Positions 60,106 through 64,000 of a DNA stretch of 64,000 bases are shown here, in pieces; the first letter of the stretch is position 1, and every line of letters begins with the position of its first letter. Made by a program: the position numbers and the translations under genes. Below the pieces are notes generated by a model. That model was not told where the DNA came from. It made no database searches and was given only the letters and a program-made list of their open reading frames with translations. The DNA is from Pedobacter paludis (GTDB lineage Bacteria; Bacteroidota; Bacteroidia; Sphingobacteriales; Sphingobacteriaceae). The stretch covers positions 620,001 to 684,000 of the forward strand of contig NZ_QGNY01000001.1 in the NCBI RefSeq assembly GCF_003173575.1. The letters are read 5' to 3'.

Positions 60106-63100
60106 TTATATGCCAATTGATAAATTGAAGCCGTATGTTCTGGTTGATGGAAATTGTCCAACTTCAAATCCAGTTACAATATCGGAACCTGCAAGTGTTC
60201 CAAACTCTGGATCGAACATTGGCCAAGGTGACCAGATGAAAAGGTTACGGCCATAAACCCCGAATGATGCCGATGATAATCCTAATTTTTTAAGGAACTT
60301 TGGATTGAATCTGTAATTGAATGAAGCCTCTCTAAATTTAATAAAATCTGTTCTAAAAGTACTTCCTTCTGCATTATCTGCACCCATGTGGGAGCGATAA
60401 TATTCATCAATATCGTATGCAACAGTTGTGTTTGGAACATAAGTTCCATCTGCTTTTTGTACTACACCGTTACCAATTATACCATTGTAGCGACCAGGAA
60501 GTGTTACAGCCAATTTACCTTGCTCTACCAATTTATAGTTTAATAAAGAGTGTGCTACCCCACCAAGTTGAGCGTCAAAAAGTACGTTTAAGCTAAAATT
60601 TCTGTAACTGAAATTATTGCCAATACTTCCTTTGTACTTAGGCATGGTATTACCTAAATAAACAACATCGGTTGTAATTTTCGCAAAACCTGTTGTGGCA
60701 TCATAAACAACATTTCCATCAGGATCACGAACATAACCTCTACCGTACAAATCGCCCATGCTGCCACCAACTTTGGCAACAATTTGCCCACCGGCTACAG
60801 GGCCCGTTCTAAGAATAATAGAGCTATCTGTTAAGGCTTTAATTTTATTCTGGTTGGATGCAAAGGTTAAATTTACGGTCCATTTAAATCCGTTCTTAAT
60901 CGTAATCGGTGTTCCATTTACAGCAACCTCAACGCCTAGGTTATTTACCTGTCCGGCATTTATTAATGCTTGGTTGTAACCAGATGAACGATCTACAACT
61001 CTTGTTAAAATTTGGTTTTTAGTGTTACCAGCATAAACAGCAACATCAAAACCTAATCTGTTTTTGAACAAACTAACCTCTGTACCAACTTCATAAGTTG
61101 TTGTTTTTAGTGGCTTTAAGTTTTCGTTTGGTAAAATTGTTGGGTTTTGCAATGCACTATCAGGATAAATTCCATTAGATGCTAAAGAATAAGTATAAGC
61201 TGTTCTGTATGGTGTTGTACCTCCGCTACCAACTTGCGATACCGAAGCTCTTATCTTCGCAAAACTAATCGCCTTTGGCAATTTCCAGAATTCAGATAAT
61301 ACAAAACTTCCACTAATTGAAGGATAGAAAAACCCAACATTATCAGTTCTGGTTACCGTAGCCAAAACACTACTCCAATCTTTACGAGCGGTAACATCAA
61401 CATATAAATAGTTTTTATAACTGGTCGATAATATACCATATAAGCTGTTGATTCTATATCTGCTTGTATCAGGAATAGAAACCAGTGGGTACAAATTATT
61501 GGTTAATTCATATATGTTAGGCACTTTTAATCCATCAGCACGCAGATCAGATTTATTGTATTTATTTCTGAGTTGACTTCCACCCGCAGATAGGTTAAAA
61601 TTAAAGTCTTTGCCAACTTTTTTATCGTATCTAATTAAGAAATCGCTATTGGTTTCTTGAGAATAAATATTCTGTTTACGAACAGAACCCTGAATTAGTT
61701 TACTTCCTGCATCGTAAGGGCGTTCTTGTGCACGCTTCTCTTCTGCCAAATCGATACTCGAACGCAACTGGATACTTAGGTTCTTTAAGATTTGATAACT
61801 TACCTGAGCGTTTGCCGTTAGGTTATTTCTACCTGTTTTATTGATAAATTCATTAACAACCGCGTAAGGGTTTTCTGGGAATGAGCTAAAAGGATATTTG
61901 ATTTGTCTGTTTTCTTGACCATTTACCCAGTAGTTTTTGATCCAATCTAAACTTGCGTTTGGTTGCCAAAAAATATACCAATACATTAAAGATTGATTTC
62001 CATAACCAGCACCTGGTAAGTTATCGCTATAACGGTTACCATAATTAATTTTGGTAGAAAACTTTAATTTTTTAGTAATGTCGGTTGTGGTAGATAACGA
62101 CGCTGTTGTACGCTCAATTCCTGTTTTAGGCACAATCCAGGTATTATTCTGGTTGGTTATCGAAACGCGAGCTGTAGTTGTTCCTATCTTTCCATCAAGA
62201 CTTAATGAATTTGTTAGGTTTTCTCCCGTACTAAAAAAGTCTCTAATTTCATTTGTATAAGGTACCCAAGGCGTTCTTGTCTTACCTGTGGTTTGCGTTA
62301 CAGGATCGTATTGAAAGAACATCTGTCCATCAAAGCGAGGTCCGTAGGCAGAACTTGTACCACTTGTACTTGCACCATCTGCTGAGGCACCATAAGAATA
62401 GTATGAAGCTCCATCTAAACCTTGGCCATATTCGTATTGTAAATCTGGCCAGCGGTTAACTTCTTCAAAAGATCCGTTAGATGTGAATTTGATTCCGACT
62501 TTCTTTCTTTTAGAATTTCCAGATTTTGTGGTGATCAAAATTGCACCATTAGCACCTCTTTGACCGTACAATGCAGCAGCACCCGGGCCTTTCAAAACGG
62601 TTACACTTTCAATATCTTCTGGATTAATGTCATTTGTTGTGCTTCCATAATCCGCAGGCATGTTGTCGCTACCTGTTCCATAAACAGCATCCGATCCGTT
62701 TGCAGTACGTCTACCTCCACTATTATTAATTACTACTCCATCAACCACAATCAAAGCTTCGTTATCGCCGGTTAGGTTGTTTTCTCCACGTAAAATAATC
62801 TTAATTGATCCGGCAGGACCACTATTCGATCGAACTAAATTTAAACCGGCAACCTTTCCCGATAGTGCGTCGGTCCAGTTGGTAGAAACCGCATCTGTTA
62901 ATTGTGTGCTATCAATTTTTGTTACTGCATAACCAAGTGCCTTTTCTTCTCTCTTAATGCCCAAAGCCGTAACAACTACCTCGTTTAATTGGCTATTAGA
63001 AGATCTAAGTCTGATGGTAACACCATTCTGATTTGCTGAAAATGCTCTTGTTACTGGTGTATAACCAACCATGTTAAAAGATATTGTTCCACCTTTTGCA

Positions 63101-63435
63101 ATAGAAACCGAGAAATCTCCATTTTCATTTGTAACACCTAATACACGTTTTGTATTATCACTAATCGTAGTTCCGATTAATGGTAATCCATCTTCATCAT
63201 CAAGTATTTTTCCCTTGATTATTACATTTTGTGCAGCAGGTTGCTGAGCCAAAACATCAGCAGCTAAATTTACCTGTAAGAAAATGCTAAGTATGAAGAT
63301 TTTGAAATAAAATGAAAGGGATGGCATCGTTAAAAACGATCTCTTCTCATCTTCCTGAGGATGCTTCGGGAGAGCATACCCAATGTTTGTTCCATGCCGA
63401 AGCACAGAAACTGTTTGAGTAAAAAGTTTGTTCAT
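60106..63435 (-). CDS. SusC/RagA-family TonB-dependent transporter
   Basis: An outer-membrane pore of 1109 residues from the first ATG, or 1073 from the ATG at 63327 (MPSLSFYFKIF), which begins a better signal peptide ending VLAQQ. A carboxypeptidase-regulatory-like domain (about 74-155) is followed by the plug (VVVTALGIKREEKALGYAV, ALSGKVAGLNLVRS, VTVLKGPGAAALYGQRGANGAILITTK) and a large barrel ending FNLSIGI. There is no STN domain, so it does not signal through an ECF sigma/anti-sigma pair. Control by the PHO-box-like element at 63520-63547 is more likely. Confidence 0.93.
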   Translation of the reverse strand: MNKLFTQTVSVLRHGTNIGYALPKHPQEDEKRSFLTMPSLSFYFKIFILSIFLQVNLAADVLAQQPAAQNVIIKGKILDDEDGLPLIGTTISDNTKRVLGVTNENGDFSVSIAKGGTISFNMVGYTPVTRAFSANQNGVTIRLRSSNSQLNEVVVTALGIKREEKALGYAVTKIDSTQLTDAVSTNWTDALSGKVAGLNLVRSNSGPAGSIKIILRGENNLTGDNEALIVVDGVVINNSGGRRTANGSDAVYGTGSDNMPADYGSTTNDINPEDIESVTVLKGPGAAALYGQRGANGAILITTKSGNSKRKKVGIKFTSNGSFEEVNRWPDLQYEYGQGLDGASYYSYGASADGASTSGTSSAYGPRFDGQMFFQYDPVTQTTGKTRTPWVPYTNEIRDFFSTGENLTNSLSLDGKIGTTTARVSITNQNNTWIVPKTGIERTTASLSTTTDITKKLKFSTKINYGNRYSDNLPGAGYGNQSLMYWYIFWQPNASLDWIKNYWVNGQENRQIKYPFSSFPENPYAVVNEFINKTGRNNLTANAQVSYQILKNLSIQLRSSIDLAEEKRAQERPYDAGSKLIQGSVRKQNIYSQETNSDFLIRYDKKVGKDFNFNLSAGGSQLRNKYNKSDLRADGLKVPNIYELTNNLYPLVSIPDTSRYRINSLYGILSTSYKNYLYVDVTARKDWSSVLATVTRTDNVGFFYPSISGSFVLSEFWKLPKAISFAKIRASVSQVGSGGTTPYRTAYTYSLASNGIYPDSALQNPTILPNENLKPLKTTTYEVGTEVSLFKNRLGFDVAVYAGNTKNQILTRVVDRSSGYNQALINAGQVNNLGVEVAVNGTPITIKNGFKWTVNLTFASNQNKIKALTDSSIILRTGPVAGGQIVAKVGGSMGDLYGRGYVRDPDGNVVYDATTGFAKITTDVVYLGNTMPKYKGSIGNNFSYRNFSLNVLFDAQLGGVAHSLLNYKLVEQGKLAVTLPGRYNGIIGNGVVQKADGTYVPNTTVAYDIDEYYRSHMGADNAEGSTFRTDFIKFREASFNYRFNPKFLKKLGLSSASFGVYGRNLFIWSPWPMFDPEFGTLAGSDIVTGFEVGQFPSTRTYGFNLSIGI
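63326..63404 (-). promoter_or_regulatory. Structured leader around the susC start
   Basis: Two inverted repeats lie at the 5' end. tgcttcgg/ccgaagca (63362-63369, 63397-63404) encloses 27 bases. atcgtt/aacgat (63326-63331, 63335-63340) overlaps the ATG at 63327-63325. If translation starts there, the start codon lies in a hairpin. Confidence 0.4.
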
Positions 63436-63501
63436 ATTATATCCGGTTATTAGGTTTAAATAATTAGTAATTTTCGTTTATTTCGTCTTTCGGATTAGTG
63501 G

Positions 63502-63547
63502 CAAAGTAATGGGGTCAACATTAAATTTATATTAAGCCACTGTTAAA
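63502..63547 (-). promoter_or_regulatory. PHO-box-like triple repeat and -7 element upstream of susC
   Basis: On the minus strand TTTAAC, CTTAAT and TTTAAT (63547-63542, 63536-63531, 63525-63520) recur at exactly 11 bp, like the site upstream of the response regulator. A near-consensus -7 element TTACTTTG (63509-63502) begins 10 bases downstream. This is the geometry of PhoB-type activation in place of a -33 box. Confidence 0.45.
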
Positions 63548-64000
63548 AAAGCGGAATGAACGCTCATAAAATTACGAATTGTTTGATTTACCATTTTTAA
63601 TGGTTTCGTTAATTAAAATTAGTAAAACAAATCGAAACTAAAAACAAATTACGGATTTCAAAAAAAATATTTTCTATTTCACAATTGCCAAAAATTATTT
63701 AATAGAATTCAACCTATACTAGATGTAAGTATTAAAATACAGAACAGGATTAAAAACCATCATTAAAGATATTTAAATGAAGATTTAAAAATTATGGAAA
63801 AAGAGAATCAAGTTTCAAAACAGATAGTAACATTTTTATTACTAAAAATATAATTAAACAAAATTTAAGTTTTTTAAACAAAATTAAACTTCACTCTGTA
63901 ACATTTTTGTGTATTGAAATATCGAAAGATAAAGAAACATGGTTACCTTGTTTTTACTTGATATACCACATATTTCATGTAAATTTTACTTAAAGAAATT
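63548..64000. other. AT-rich non-coding end of the window
   Basis: No gene longer than about 20 codons was found. The stretch holds two copies of GTAACATTTTT (63827-63837, 63898-63908; 71 bp apart) and two copies of TTAAACAAAATT (63854, 63874; 20 bp apart). These could be regulatory sites for a gene beyond the window, or chance in AT-rich DNA. Confidence 0.4.

Noticed and set aside
63794..63853. Short open frame MEKENQVSKQIV...
   Set aside because: Only 19 codons in very AT-rich DNA, with no promoter or conserved content; not supported as a gene.

Overview
The window looks like chromosome of a Bacteroidota bacterium of the family Sphingobacteriaceae, most like Pedobacter. The reasons are AT-rich DNA without clear Shine-Dalgarno sites, TAnnTTTG-type -7 promoter elements, SusC/SusD and DUF5689 outer-membrane genes, TlpA/DUF4369 and DUF4890-type secreted proteins, and a generally Pedobacter-like protein repertoire. 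The genus is inferred from protein resemblance only. No rRNA, tRNA, CRISPR array, insertion sequence or prophage block was seen.

Layout. 1-5 kb: a partial RluA-type pseudouridine synthase, a solitary contractile-tail tube protein (gp19 family), an OmpR/PhoB-type response regulator, a TlpA-like lipoprotein and gatB. 5-8 kb: an AAA/DUF4143 ATPase behind two tandem palindromes, then three tandem paralogous small secreted proteins; the second and third have sigma-54-type promoters. 8-20 kb: alaS, a MerR regulator, then a same-strand run of an outer-membrane barrel, an HhH-barrel protein, comEC, an enoyl-CoA hydratase, a secreted protein and a dipeptidyl-peptidase IV. 20-27.6 kb: a DUF3307/SatD pair with three 28-bp-spaced palindromic operators, divergent from the four-gene DNA repair cassette exo-lig-lhr-mpe. 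27.6-49 kb: mostly housekeeping and envelope genes (thioredoxin, a ferritin-like protein, E2 acyltransferase, CinA, LptD, two N-acetylmuramoyl-alanine amidases, MlaD, RNase Z, STAS, PurC, PhoH, SAM hydrolase, PPK2, PBP1A and a protease-propeller-barrel fusion). 48.5-53 kb: a HigBA toxin-antitoxin pair, a LexA-like S24 repressor divergent from a degenerate GIY-YIG protein, a secreted Spy-like protein, and bioF-bioD.

52.9-63.4 kb, all on the minus strand: susC, susD, a DUF5689 lipoprotein, a calcineurin-like phosphoesterase, two glycerophosphodiester phosphodiesterases and an SGNH hydrolase. I read this as an organic-phosphate or phosphodiester scavenging locus.

The most interesting link in the window is a pair of matching motifs. 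Three nTTAAy hexamers at exact 11-bp spacing, the geometry of PhoB/PhoP boxes, lie upstream of the response regulator at 2.1 kb and upstream of susC at 63.5 kb. This suggests that the regulator at the left end controls itself and the phosphoester locus at the right end. The link is inference from motif geometry and was not statistically tested.
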